Below are positions 1 through 5,796 of a DNA stretch of 8,771 nucleotides, one piece after another (the first letter of the stretch is position 1; each line of letters starts with the position of its first letter). Under the pieces are notes generated by a model. That model worked only from the letters and a program-made list of their open reading frames with translations, ran no database searches and was not told where the DNA came from. The position numbers and the translations under genes are program-made. Origin of the DNA: Candidatus Rhabdochlamydia sp. Its GTDB lineage: Bacteria; Chlamydiota; Chlamydiia; Chlamydiales; Rhabdochlamydiaceae. Location of the stretch: contig JASHWM010000081.1 of NCBI GenBank assembly GCA_030044075.1, forward strand, positions 1-8,771, given 5' to 3'.

Positions 1-22
1 CATATAACAACCCTTGGTTAAG

Positions 23-90
23 CGCATGTTAACAAACGTTTGCGATAGAGGCAAGATCAATTGGATACTATGGCTTTAGCCAGATCAATT
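23..90. promoter_or_regulatory. Leader with palindrome and direct repeat upstream of padR
   Basis: Three simple structures lie upstream of the PadR-type gene. A perfect 10-bp palindrome, CAAACGTTTG, is at 33-42. A 9-bp direct repeat, AGATCAATT, is at 54-62 and 82-90, with a 28-bp centre-to-centre spacing. Between the copies is an inverted repeat, TGGCT-TT-AGCCA (71-82). PadR regulators usually bind dyads near their own promoter, so these are operator candidates. The link is inference, and I see no convincing -35/-10 pair. Confidence 0.3.
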
Positions 91-214
91 TCGTTTTTCC
101 GCTCTAGAAGTCAAAATTTTGTTAGCACGAAGCCATCCCTAAGTAGTCAAGAATTGATTTATATGGTTGGAAAAATCGTCGTTTTTGCATAATACCCAGA
201 AACTAGGTATTTTT

Positions 215-730
215 ATGCGATTAGTCAATAAAACAAGGTACGCTATTTTGGGGATGCTCGTTGAGGGCCCTACCACAGGATATGAGATCAAGTCCCTCAT
301 GGGAAGGTCGACGGTCTATTTCTGGAGGGAGTCCGATTCGACGATCTATCCAATGTTGAAGGTTTTAGCGAAAGAGGGGAAGGTGGTCTCCAAGATCGAT
401 TATGTGGGGAAGAAAAAGAAAGAGGTCTTTTCGATTACAAGGACAGGAAGGGCGGAATTTAAAGCCTGGCTTGGAAGCCCGACAGGATCGGAAACTCCGC
501 GCAACGAGTTTCTTCTCAAACTCTTTTTTATCACAGATCAAAGCGAGATGGTCTGGTTGCTTAAGGAAAGGTTGGAAAAAATCGAAAAGACCTATCAAGA
601 ATACAAGAAAATCGAAGAGAGGCTGGAAACTCTGGCCGATTCTCCCAGGAAGACGATCCGACTCAAAGCTCTGAGATATGGGATCGCTCAACTTGCATTA
701 GAAATTAAATGGTTAAAGGAAGGAATGTAA
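215..730 (+). CDS. PadR family transcriptional regulator
   Basis: This is a 171-residue DNA-binding regulator of the PadR family. The N-terminal winged helix-turn-helix (about residues 8-85) has the family signature: RYAILGML, then GYEIK, then TIYPMLKVLAKEG and a basic wing GKKKKEVFSIT. The C-terminal part (about 98-171) is a charged, coiled-coil-like helical region ending LALEIKWLKEGM, which matches the PadR C-terminal dimerisation domain (Vir_act_alpha_C). The frame is open back to a TTG at 167, but ATG 215 is preferred because AGG at 205-207 sits 7 bases upstream and PadR homology begins here. PadR proteins typically repress their own operon and respond to small ligands. The adjacent SRPBCC gene starts 4 bp after the stop, so it is probably co-transcribed and under this regulator. 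The ligand is unknown. Confidence 0.9.
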   Translation: MRLVNKTRYAILGMLVEGPTTGYEIKSLMGRSTVYFWRESDSTIYPMLKVLAKEGKVVSKIDYVGKKKKEVFSITRTGRAEFKAWLGSPTGSETPRNEFLLKLFFITDQSEMVWLLKERLEKIEKTYQEYKKIEERLETLADSPRKTIRLKALRYGIAQLALEIKWLKEGM

Positions 731-734
731 GAAT

Positions 735-1157
735 ATGCTTATCGTTACACACACCGTAGAGACAAAGACAGCTCCCATACAAATATGGAGGGTTTGGCAA
801 GATGTTGAAAACTGGAAAAAGTGGGATGAAGAAATCGAATCAAGCCGAATCGATGGACCATTTCAGGCAGGTACCGCAGGTAGTACGAAGTTTGTAGGAA
901 CGCCCCTTATCAAAACTCTTTTAACAAAGGTAGAGCCCCTAAAGTTAGTGGTCCAGGAAGCCTATCTTTCCTTTGCAAAAGTTATCAGCTACCAATCAAT
1001 GCGGCAAGTTGCTGGTACAACACAAATTACTTTCCAGGTGGAGATCCGCGGGCCTTTATCATTTTTCTATTCCTGTATGCTTGGCAGGTTTATCAAAAAG
1101 AAGATTCCCAAAGAGATGGAGGAGATGCTTAAAAGGGCAATCGCTATTGGAGAATAG
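735..1157 (+). CDS. SRPBCC family protein (polyketide cyclase/dehydrase-like fold)
   Basis: This 140-residue protein matches the START-like SRPBCC superfamily, small proteins that enclose hydrophobic ligands in a helix-grip cavity. The N-terminal strand-helix pattern (VTHTVETKTAPIQIWRVWQD, then WKKWDEEIESS at about 27-37) is the usual opening, with the Trp-x-x-Trp-Asp sequence commonly seen in Polyketide_cyc2 members. The C-terminal helix (about 115-137, FIKKKIPKEMEEMLKRAI) is the long lid helix. There is no signal peptide. AAAGGAAGGA at 715-724 provides a ribosome-binding site 10 bases before the ATG. The gene lies 4 bp after padR and ends 1 bp before the convergent luxR stop codon. An enzymatic role cannot be assigned; a ligand-binding or detoxification partner of the PadR regulator is the likely reading. 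Confidence 0.82.
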   Translation: MLIVTHTVETKTAPIQIWRVWQDVENWKKWDEEIESSRIDGPFQAGTAGSTKFVGTPLIKTLLTKVEPLKLVVQEAYLSFAKVISYQSMRQVAGTTQITFQVEIRGPLSFFYSCMLGRFIKKKIPKEMEEMLKRAIAIGE

Positions 1158-1158
1158 C

Positions 1159-1968
1159 CTATAAAAGGCCCGCTTGAAGGGCCTCTTGCGCTTTTTTGAT
1201 TAGCTCTACCTTCGAGCTGCAGGAGAGTTTATCTTTGATGGCTGCGATGTAATTTTCCACGGTCCTAAGCCCTAGGTGAAGTTGGGTTTTGATATAGGAG
1301 GCTGGAAAGCCGCTGGCCAAAAGGCGCATGATGTCCTGTTCGCGAGGGGTTAAACGGGAGAATGAGGAGCAGCCGATCTCCTTCAATAATTGGTCGCGCT
1401 GCAAAGGAAGGGCGATCCCTTGCGATCTTTCATAGAAAGTACTGCCCATATGGGTTGATAGGTCCACTGCATTCTCTTGTAAGAGGGCAAATAGTTTCCC
1501 ATGTTTTTTTCTGAACTCATGGATAAAGTAGCGCAAAAGGGGCAGCTCGTTCAATAGCCGCTCATCCGCTTCGTGATCTGAAAAGCGTGTTGCAAAGCCG
1601 AAAGCCTCAATCCCTTCATGACATGGCTCAATAAGGTTTAGATGAAAGTTGATATTGAATTTGCTCTCTGCGATTTTTAATACCTTTCGATAAGCGCCCT
1701 GACGGCCCGCTTTCATGAGACTGATGCCTCCTTTCTTGGAATTGGGAAGGCGCAAACAGGGGAAATGGGTATGGAGCGACTCTCCGAAACAGTATTCATT
1801 CCAGCTGCCATGAGTCCCTGCATACATGTAATTTCCCGACCTGGTGATCCGGTAATACCAAAAGTGATTGATACCGAAATGGTCGTAAAGGGGCCTCGCA
1901 AATCGGACCATCTGGTCGTAATGAGGGGACGACTGCGTCTGCTCCATCATTTGTAAAAATCGGTTCAT
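1159..1968 (-). CDS. LuxR-type helix-turn-helix transcriptional regulator
   Basis: This is a 269-residue transcription factor. The C-terminal domain (about 204-260) is a clear LuxR/GerE HTH: LTPREQDIMRLLASG, then RTVENYIAAIKDKL and a final SSKVELIKKA. The N-terminal part (1-165) is not a response-regulator receiver domain because it lacks the acidic phosphorylation pattern. It looks like an alpha/beta sensory domain rich in aromatics (INHFWYYR, GSWNEYCFG) and could be a divergent autoinducer-binding or other ligand-sensing domain; I do not recognise it precisely. The ATG at 1968 has AGG 6-7 bases upstream on its strand. It is divergent from the CDPS-like gene at 2095 and shares with it a palindrome-rich promoter region, which suggests autoregulation and control of that gene. 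Its last codons form half of a bidirectional hairpin. Confidence 0.88.
   Translation of the reverse strand: MNRFLQMMEQTQSSPHYDQMVRFARPLYDHFGINHFWYYRITRSGNYMYAGTHGSWNEYCFGESLHTHFPCLRLPNSKKGGISLMKAGRQGAYRKVLKIAESKFNINFHLNLIEPCHEGIEAFGFATRFSDHEADERLLNELPLLRYFIHEFRKKHGKLFALLQENAVDLSTHMGSTFYERSQGIALPLQRDQLLKEIGCSSFSRLTPREQDIMRLLASGFPASYIKTQLHLGLRTVENYIAAIKDKLSCSSKVELIKKAQEALQAGLL
1166..1184. terminator. Bidirectional hairpin between SRPBCC gene and luxR
   Basis: A perfect 6-bp stem (AGGCCC, 7-base loop, GGGCCT) lies in the last codons of the luxR gene. On the minus strand it is followed at once by TTTTAT, a typical intrinsic terminator tail placed exactly at the luxR stop. On the plus strand a run of six T follows at 1192-1197, 7 bases after the stem, so it may also end SRPBCC transcripts. 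Confidence 0.6.
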
Positions 1969-1998
1969 AAGAGACCTAACCCTGCTCTTTTTGGCTCA

Positions 1999-2030
1999 AG
2001 AATTTTAATTCTAGAGTATTTAATACTCTA
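1999..2030. promoter_or_regulatory. Twin palindromes in the luxR/CDPS divergent promoter
   Basis: Two adjacent perfect inverted repeats occupy the divergent region. AGAATT-TT-AATTCT is at 1999-2012. TAGAGTATT-T-AATACTCTA is at 2012-2030 (9-bp arms, 1-base spacer, size and symmetry typical of a dimer operator). On the minus strand TAGAAT (2013-2008) could be the luxR -10 box, which would put the larger palindrome in the promoter core, fitting autoregulation. A degenerate half-site (AGTATTATTCACTCT, 2037-2051) follows toward the CDPS gene, and TATTAT at 2039-2044 or 2071-2076 could be its -10. Binding by the neighbouring LuxR protein is inferred. Confidence 0.5.
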
Positions 2031-2094
2031 TTAAAAAGTATTATTCACTCTTATTCTTTTTCGAGCTGTTTATTATTAGTATTTGCGATTTTTT

Positions 2095-2832
2095 ATGCAT
2101 CGCAAATATTTTTTAAGAAAAAATTATAAAGCTGTTTGCATCGATAGCGATCAGCTGATAATGGGCCATTTGGCCTTTAAGACCAAAGACTCGCTTTGGC
2201 TTGGCACCTCAACGCCTTCTCTTGCGCTGATCAGCGTCCAGTCGGCCTTTCATGAAGGATTGGAGGGACGTTTGAAAATGGAAGCATTTCTTTCGGTCAT
2301 CCGCTCTTCTGTTCCAGGCCGTGTAACGGCCCTTATTGCGGACACGGCTCATTTGGGGGCCCGGCGGTTGGTAGAAGGCGATCTTGCTCAAGACAACTGT
2401 CTGAAAGAAGGGGAAGACCTTGTGTCGCGGTTCCAGCCGCTATTTGCCGGCTATGAGCTGATCTTTTGGCATGACCTCAAGAAAAAAGAGGAATATTCCC
2501 TGCTGCGCTGTGAAATTTTGTCCCATGCGCAAAGAGATCCCCTTTTTCAAAGTCTACTCGAGAGCGATGCACAGAAAGATTTGGAGCAAAAAAGACAGAA
2601 CCTTTATCCTGACCGACAGGCATTTATAAAAGAATCGATAGAGGATCTAATTGACGAGTGCGCCTGCCTGCGGCTTTTGGCAAGAGCAGGGTATGGCAAT
2701 CTATTTTATCCGGGTGCCCCTCATCAGGCGACCGCTTACCTCGAAGCTCAAATGCCTTTTCAAATCAGGTGGGTTGATGTTTTTTTGACAATCGAAAGGA
2801 AATCAAGATTACCTACGCTGGGAAAGTACTAA
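2095..2832 (+). CDS. Putative tRNA-dependent cyclodipeptide synthase (CDPS), XYP type
   Basis: This 245-residue protein has the size and pattern of a CDPS, which takes two aminoacyl-tRNAs and makes a cyclic dipeptide in the cytoplasm. Landmarks, numbered from ATG 2095: LGTSTPS, with Ser39 in the place of catalytic Ser37 of AlbC and Ser42 at the 'X40' position; a Rossmann strand TALIADTAH (79-87); ELIFWHDL (121-128); and EDLIDECA (183-190), whose Glu188 matches AlbC Glu182. Tyr205-Pro206 in LFYPG matches the Tyr202-Pro203 pair that defines the XYP subfamily. The residue matching AlbC Tyr178 is Asp184, which is unusual. The frame extends to a TTG at 2083; neither start has a good ribosome-binding site, and ATG 2095 is preferred. 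No tailoring enzyme such as a P450 or cyclodipeptide oxidase is adjacent. The call is from remembered motifs, not an alignment. Confidence 0.68.
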   Translation: MHRKYFLRKNYKAVCIDSDQLIMGHLAFKTKDSLWLGTSTPSLALISVQSAFHEGLEGRLKMEAFLSVIRSSVPGRVTALIADTAHLGARRLVEGDLAQDNCLKEGEDLVSRFQPLFAGYELIFWHDLKKKEEYSLLRCEILSHAQRDPLFQSLLESDAQKDLEQKRQNLYPDRQAFIKESIEDLIDECACLRLLARAGYGNLFYPGAPHQATAYLEAQMPFQIRWVDVFLTIERKSRLPTLGKY

Positions 2833-2858
2833 ATTTGGTGTTTTCTTGGCTTTGAAGT

Positions 2859-2886
2859 TTTCCTATAAGGAAATTTGATATTTTTG
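2859..2886 (+). terminator. Weak hairpin after the CDPS-like gene
   Basis: An A/T-rich stem TTTCCT-ATA-AGGAAA (2859-2873) is followed by TTTGATATTTTTGC. The T-rich tail is broken and the stem is weak, so read-through into the DUF5829 gene is possible. Confidence 0.3.
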
Positions 2887-2915
2887 CTAATTTTTCTTAA
2901 TTGGAAGGTTATATT

Positions 2916-3824
2916 ATGTTCCATTATGCAATTGTTTTGGCAAGTGTTGTTAACAGCCTTGTCCAAGTGAAAGGAGGGATAGAGGCCGGTGTAAGCGAGC
3001 CACCATCCATTGTTAATGAGACTTCTTTTAACCAGGGTGGAAATTGTAAAGACAGATCAAATATGCGGCAATCTATGTATGGTGTTGAACTCAATCATAT
3101 TTATCTTGTGGTTGATAGAGAAACTTATGAGGCCATAAAAAGCTCAGATCTTATTCGCTCCCTTGCTTTTACCTGCGAGCAGAAAAGCACTGCAGACAAT
3201 CAAATAGGTTGGGAGGGATTTTATATGAGAGGTAAAAACACCTATATTGAGTTTTTTTATCCCCAAGAAAGATACCCCTCTGTCGGGATTTCAGGAATAG
3301 GAATGGGTGTTGACCGCAAAGGGATTTTGGACAAGATGCAAGAGGATCTTCCCCATTTTACAAAGGGATGTTTTAGTCGTAATGGGAAGCCATGGTTTAA
3401 CTATATCGCAGTAGGCGATAGCTACTTTTACAAAAGAAATTCGTTTTGGATCATGGAATACGCCCCAGAATATTTTGCAGAAGATCCAGAAGATGTTTCT
3501 AGAGCTCATTATAACTTTGAAAAATACGATCAGGACAAACCTTTTCTGGATATTGAGAAAGTGAGCATAGCGCTAAAAAACGAAGGCCTTGAGGTCCTTT
3601 CAGGATACCTAGGAGACCTTGGCCTTTTAAAGAAAGAGCGCTCCTATGTGACTTCAGAAAATATAGAGGTCCAGCTACTAGAAGAAAATGAGCAGCAAGA
3701 GGGAATTTGCCAGATTCATTTCTCCCTTTCAAAGGATTTCGAAAAAAGTGGTTCATATCGACTTGGGAACTCCATATTGACTCTACGGGAGAACAGAGGC
3801 TCATGGTCTTTTTATAAGGAGTGA
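2916..3824 (+). CDS. DUF5829 family protein
   Basis: This 302-residue protein resembles the DUF5829 family, whose function is unknown. The recognisable core starts near residue 58 with VELNHIYLVVDRETYEAIKS, a strand-helix opening like that of vicinal-oxygen-chelate (glyoxalase-like) folds. It continues with GFYMRGKNTYIEFFYP and SGIGMGVDRKG, the paired-strand pattern of the family. Residues 1-20 (MFHYAIVLASVVNSLVQVKG) are hydrophobic but lack a basic n-region, so a signal peptide is only possible. ATG 2916 is chosen over the upstream in-frame TTG at 2901 because GGAAGG (2903-2908) is the ribosome-binding site, 7 bases upstream. The gene lies 83 bp after the CDPS-like gene on the same strand, with only a weak hairpin between, so co-transcription is possible. 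Metal-binding residues cannot be assigned by eye. Confidence 0.68.
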   Translation: MFHYAIVLASVVNSLVQVKGGIEAGVSEPPSIVNETSFNQGGNCKDRSNMRQSMYGVELNHIYLVVDRETYEAIKSSDLIRSLAFTCEQKSTADNQIGWEGFYMRGKNTYIEFFYPQERYPSVGISGIGMGVDRKGILDKMQEDLPHFTKGCFSRNGKPWFNYIAVGDSYFYKRNSFWIMEYAPEYFAEDPEDVSRAHYNFEKYDQDKPFLDIEKVSIALKNEGLEVLSGYLGDLGLLKKERSYVTSENIEVQLLEENEQQEGICQIHFSLSKDFEKSGSYRLGNSILTLRENRGSWSFYKE

Positions 3825-3852
3825 AAAAAGCTATAGCGAAGGGACTTTTTTC
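3823..3852. terminator. Bidirectional A/T hairpin between DUF5829 and Nudix genes
   Basis: GAAAAAAG (3823-3830) and CTTTTTTC (3845-3852) are perfect inverted repeats around a 14-base loop, which itself holds GCTATAGC overlapping the stem edge. The two convergent genes end at 3824 and 3831, so the repeat spans both stop codons. It gives a run of T downstream on either strand, a compact shared terminator. Confidence 0.5.
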
Positions 3853-4337
3853 TCACGTTCTTCAAAATAGAATCTCCAAGCAGGCAGCTCTATTGAAAAC
3901 AGTTTTTCAGGCGAAGTTTGGAATATCTTCTTGATCTCGCTGATCTTTTCCCATCTAACTTCTCTATTTTCATTAGGTTGGGATTTTGGCTGCCCTTCCT
4001 TAACTTCACAGATAAAGATAAAACAAATCCAGGGCTTGCCCCCTTTTAGCTGCTGTGTACAGCAAAAGGGCCTAAAGCCAAAAACCGATCCGTTCTTATC
4101 AGAGAGGATGGGAGTTTGAATATCCTGTTGAATGCTCTTTAGTTGCAGTCCGCATTCTTCCCTGATCTCTCGGGCGAGGGCATCATAGATGTTCTCATAA
4201 GGGATATCTAGCTTCCCAATAGGAAATTCGAATGTCCCAGAATAGATGGGGTCGCTTTCAGGCTTCCAGCGTGTCTGTAGTAAGACCTCATCTCCCTTCT
4301 CAATAATGGCGCCAACACATGGGATTGCAAAATTCAT
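3831..4337 (-). CDS. Nudix hydrolase family protein
   Basis: This 168-residue protein belongs to the Nudix superfamily, metal-dependent hydrolases of nucleoside diphosphates linked to another moiety. The Nudix box runs from Gly41 to Leu64: GKLDIPYE, then NIYDALA, then REIREECGL. The catalytic REUxEExGU half is intact (Arg56, Glu57, Glu60, Glu61, Gly63). The first half has six residues between Gly41 and Glu48 instead of the usual five. Upstream strands (VGAIIEKGDEVLLQTRW) and the late VRWEKISEI strand are normal for the fold. The substrate cannot be told; it is not clearly MutT or RppH. ATG 4337 has AGG 7-9 bases upstream on its strand. The gene is convergent with DUF5829 and divergent from the DUF2608 gene. 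Confidence 0.87.
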   Translation of the reverse strand: MNFAIPCVGAIIEKGDEVLLQTRWKPESDPIYSGTFEFPIGKLDIPYENIYDALAREIREECGLQLKSIQQDIQTPILSDKNGSVFGFRPFCCTQQLKGGKPWICFIFICEVKEGQPKSQPNENREVRWEKISEIKKIFQTSPEKLFSIELPAWRFYFEEREKKVPSL

Positions 4338-4454
4338 CGCAAAACCTATCCTATCAATTTTTATTAAGACATATTGGCAAAACGCAAACTATATTGAAAG
4401 TATCCTTCTTTCTGAAGGTAGGGAATTGTGAGGTTTTTGAGTATTTTCAAAGGA

Positions 4455-4484
4455 AATGTTCATAATTATTTCGAACATTATTTC
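4455..4484. promoter_or_regulatory. Inverted and direct repeats in the Nudix/DUF2608 intergenic region
   Basis: The 236-bp divergent gap (4338-4573) is AT-rich and has no gene. It contains AATGTTC (4455-4461) and GAACATT (4473-4479), a perfect 7-bp inverted repeat with an 11-base spacer. Overlapping it is a direct repeat, ATTATTTC, at 4465-4472 and 4477-4484, 12 bp apart. These could be regulator sites for either gene. No regulator can be named. TACTAT at 4544-4549 is a possible -10 for the DUF2608 gene, without a good -35. Confidence 0.3.
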
Positions 4485-4573
4485 AGACTAATAGATTATT
4501 TTTTTTAAAAGGTTTTCGTGGGACAATTAGTCGATTGTTTTGCTACTATTTCTCGATTTTTAAGGAGGAGAGG

Positions 4574-5398
4574 ATGCGTAGGGCTTGCTTTTTTGCTATT
4601 TTCATTATCCGCGTGGTTTATGCAGGGGAAATTATTACAACAAATGACTTTGGCGATATTGAAAGGGAATGTCAGACATTGAACCCAAATTCTCTTGCAT
4701 TGTTCGATGTTGATGCCACGCTGATCGTTCCAGATGATGCGATATTACAGCCTAAAGCAAAGGTCCTTTTTGAGGAACTGGTCTCCGTGTATACCGATCG
4801 GGACTTGTTTCGCGAAATCCGTATGAAAGCCCCACATTCCCTTGTCGATGGTAGGAGCGTAGGTTTTGTCCGCAAGCTTCAACAGCAAAAAGTACCGGTT
4901 ATAGCTTTAACTGCGGCTCCTGCAAAAATCAAAGGTTCGGAATGTCCCGGGAACTGGCGTGTGGATGAATTAAGGAGATTCGGCTTTGACTTTCAGGGCG
5001 CCTTTCCCCAAAGTAATTGTATAGTATTGCCAAAAAGCGATCGATTTGAGCATTTTCCCATGTTCAAGATGGGCGTCTTATATTCTTCTTTTCATGCTAA
5101 GGGAGATACTTTGATAATATTTTTACAGGTCCTGAATGTGAGGCCCGAGAAGGTCATATTTGTTGATGATGAACTGAGGCATGTTAAGTCCGTTGTGTCT
5201 TGTCTAGATAAGGTAGGAATACCGTGCGTAGGCATCCATTATGTGACTGCGAATGAAGCTCCTTGTGAACTAAATCCTGAACTTGGCCTGTTTCAAATAG
5301 AACATTTTGTTAAAAATGATCTGTGGATCAATGACAAGGAAGGCCAAGATATTCTAGCAAGTGGTCCTGATAATAAAGGTGTTGCTGCTCCTAATTAG
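4574..5398 (+). CDS. Exported DUF2608 family protein (HAD-like fold)
   Basis: This 274-residue protein resembles DUF2608, a HAD-like family found in intracellular bacteria such as Legionella and Chlamydiota. HAD motifs are in order: LALFDVDATL (Asp45, Asp47, Thr49) as motif I; VIALTAAP with Thr113 as motif II; a candidate Lys176 (HAKGDTL) as motif III; and KVIFVDDELRHV with Asp198-Asp199 as motif IV. All key positions for a phosphohydrolase appear present. The N-terminus MRRACFFAIFIIRVVYAG is a good signal peptide with likely cleavage after VYA, so the protein is probably periplasmic or secreted. ATG 4574 is chosen over the in-frame TTG at 4535 because AAGGAGG (4562-4568) is a strong ribosome-binding site 5 bases upstream and the basic MRR start makes a normal leader. 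The substrate is unknown. Confidence 0.78.
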   Translation: MRRACFFAIFIIRVVYAGEIITTNDFGDIERECQTLNPNSLALFDVDATLIVPDDAILQPKAKVLFEELVSVYTDRDLFREIRMKAPHSLVDGRSVGFVRKLQQQKVPVIALTAAPAKIKGSECPGNWRVDELRRFGFDFQGAFPQSNCIVLPKSDRFEHFPMFKMGVLYSSFHAKGDTLIIFLQVLNVRPEKVIFVDDELRHVKSVVSCLDKVGIPCVGIHYVTANEAPCELNPELGLFQIEHFVKNDLWINDKEGQDILASGPDNKGVAAPN

Positions 5399-5421
5399 GT
5401 AGTTTTTTAAAGAAAAAGAGA

Positions 5422-5444
5422 AGGCCAGTTTTTTGATCTGGCCT
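5422..5444. terminator. Hairpin downstream of the DUF2608 gene
   Basis: A perfect 7-bp stem AGGCCAG ... CTGGCCT encloses a 9-base loop containing six T. It begins 24 bases after the stop at 5398. No T run follows on the plus strand; on the minus strand it is followed by TTCTCTTTTT. It probably ends or stabilises the DUF2608 transcript, though the polarity is not the classical one. Confidence 0.45.
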
Positions 5445-5526
5445 ACGGATTTAGAATTATTCCTTTTAAATAAAATAAAAGATGCTCTTATAATCTTTAA
5501 ATTTAAAAATTAAGGACTAAAGAAAA

Positions 5527-5564
5527 ATGCCAACCATTTCCGAATTTTATGGCATTATTATACG
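5527..5564 (+). other. Displaced 5' end of the DUF4160 gene (frameshift)
   Basis: ATG 5527 opens a frame reading MPTISEFYGIIIR, which is the expected beginning of DUF4160 proteins. The very next family residues (MYYNDHAPPHFHARY) are encoded one frame away from position 5565. The two parts join exactly if one base is missing near 5563-5565 (CGATGTAT instead of CGNATGTAT). AAGGA at 5512-5516 is a plausible ribosome-binding site for 5527, 10 bases upstream. The cause may be a real deletion, a sequencing error or a translational shift. Confidence 0.75.
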
Positions 5565-5783
5565 ATGTATTATAACGATCACGCCCCTCCCCATTTTCAT
5601 GCTCGATATCAGGAATACGAGGCTTTAATTCAAATTGATCCATTAGGTATATATGCTGGAAATTTACCGTCGAGAGCAATAAGTCTTGTTATGGAATGGG
5701 CCTCAACCAATCAAAAAGAATTACTAGAAGTTTGGGAAAATGCTAGAAACAACAAAAAGCTACAAAAAATTCCACTTCTTTAA
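5565..5783 (+). CDS. DUF4160 family protein, 5'-frameshifted
   Basis: This 72-residue open frame carries most of a DUF4160 domain: MYYNDHAPPHFHARYQEYEA, with the His/Pro-rich signature DHxPPHFHARY at residues 5-15, then LPSRAISLVMEWA and a C-terminal ENARNNKKLQKI. A full family member has about 13 more residues at the N-terminus; these are present just upstream at 5527-5564 in another frame. The open frame can be translated from ATG 5565 only if the ribosome initiates within the upstream reading frame, and no good ribosome-binding site precedes it. The DUF2442 gene follows 13 bp later. DUF4160 and DUF2442 genes are often neighbours; the function of both is unknown, and a toxin-antitoxin role has been suggested only by such pairing as far as I can say. 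It may be a pseudogene. Confidence 0.75.
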   Translation: MYYNDHAPPHFHARYQEYEALIQIDPLGIYAGNLPSRAISLVMEWASTNQKELLEVWENARNNKKLQKIPLL

Positions 5784-5796
5784 TAAATGTAAAGAT

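Noticed and set aside
167..214. Longer PadR start at TTG 167
   Set aside because: It adds 16 residues unlike the family, while ATG 215 has a ribosome-binding site and matches the usual PadR beginning.
365..691. Open frames opposite or alternative to the padR gene (minus 365-691, plus 402-674)
   Set aside because: They overlap a convincing PadR reading frame, are of low complexity (very basic, or rich in Phe/Leu), and show no family pattern.
2901..2915. TTG 2901 as start of the DUF5829 gene
   Set aside because: These bases contain the GGAAGG ribosome-binding site for ATG 2916.
4535..4573. TTG 4535 as start of the DUF2608 gene
   Set aside because: The segment includes the strong AAGGAGG site for ATG 4574, and the shorter form has a normal signal peptide.
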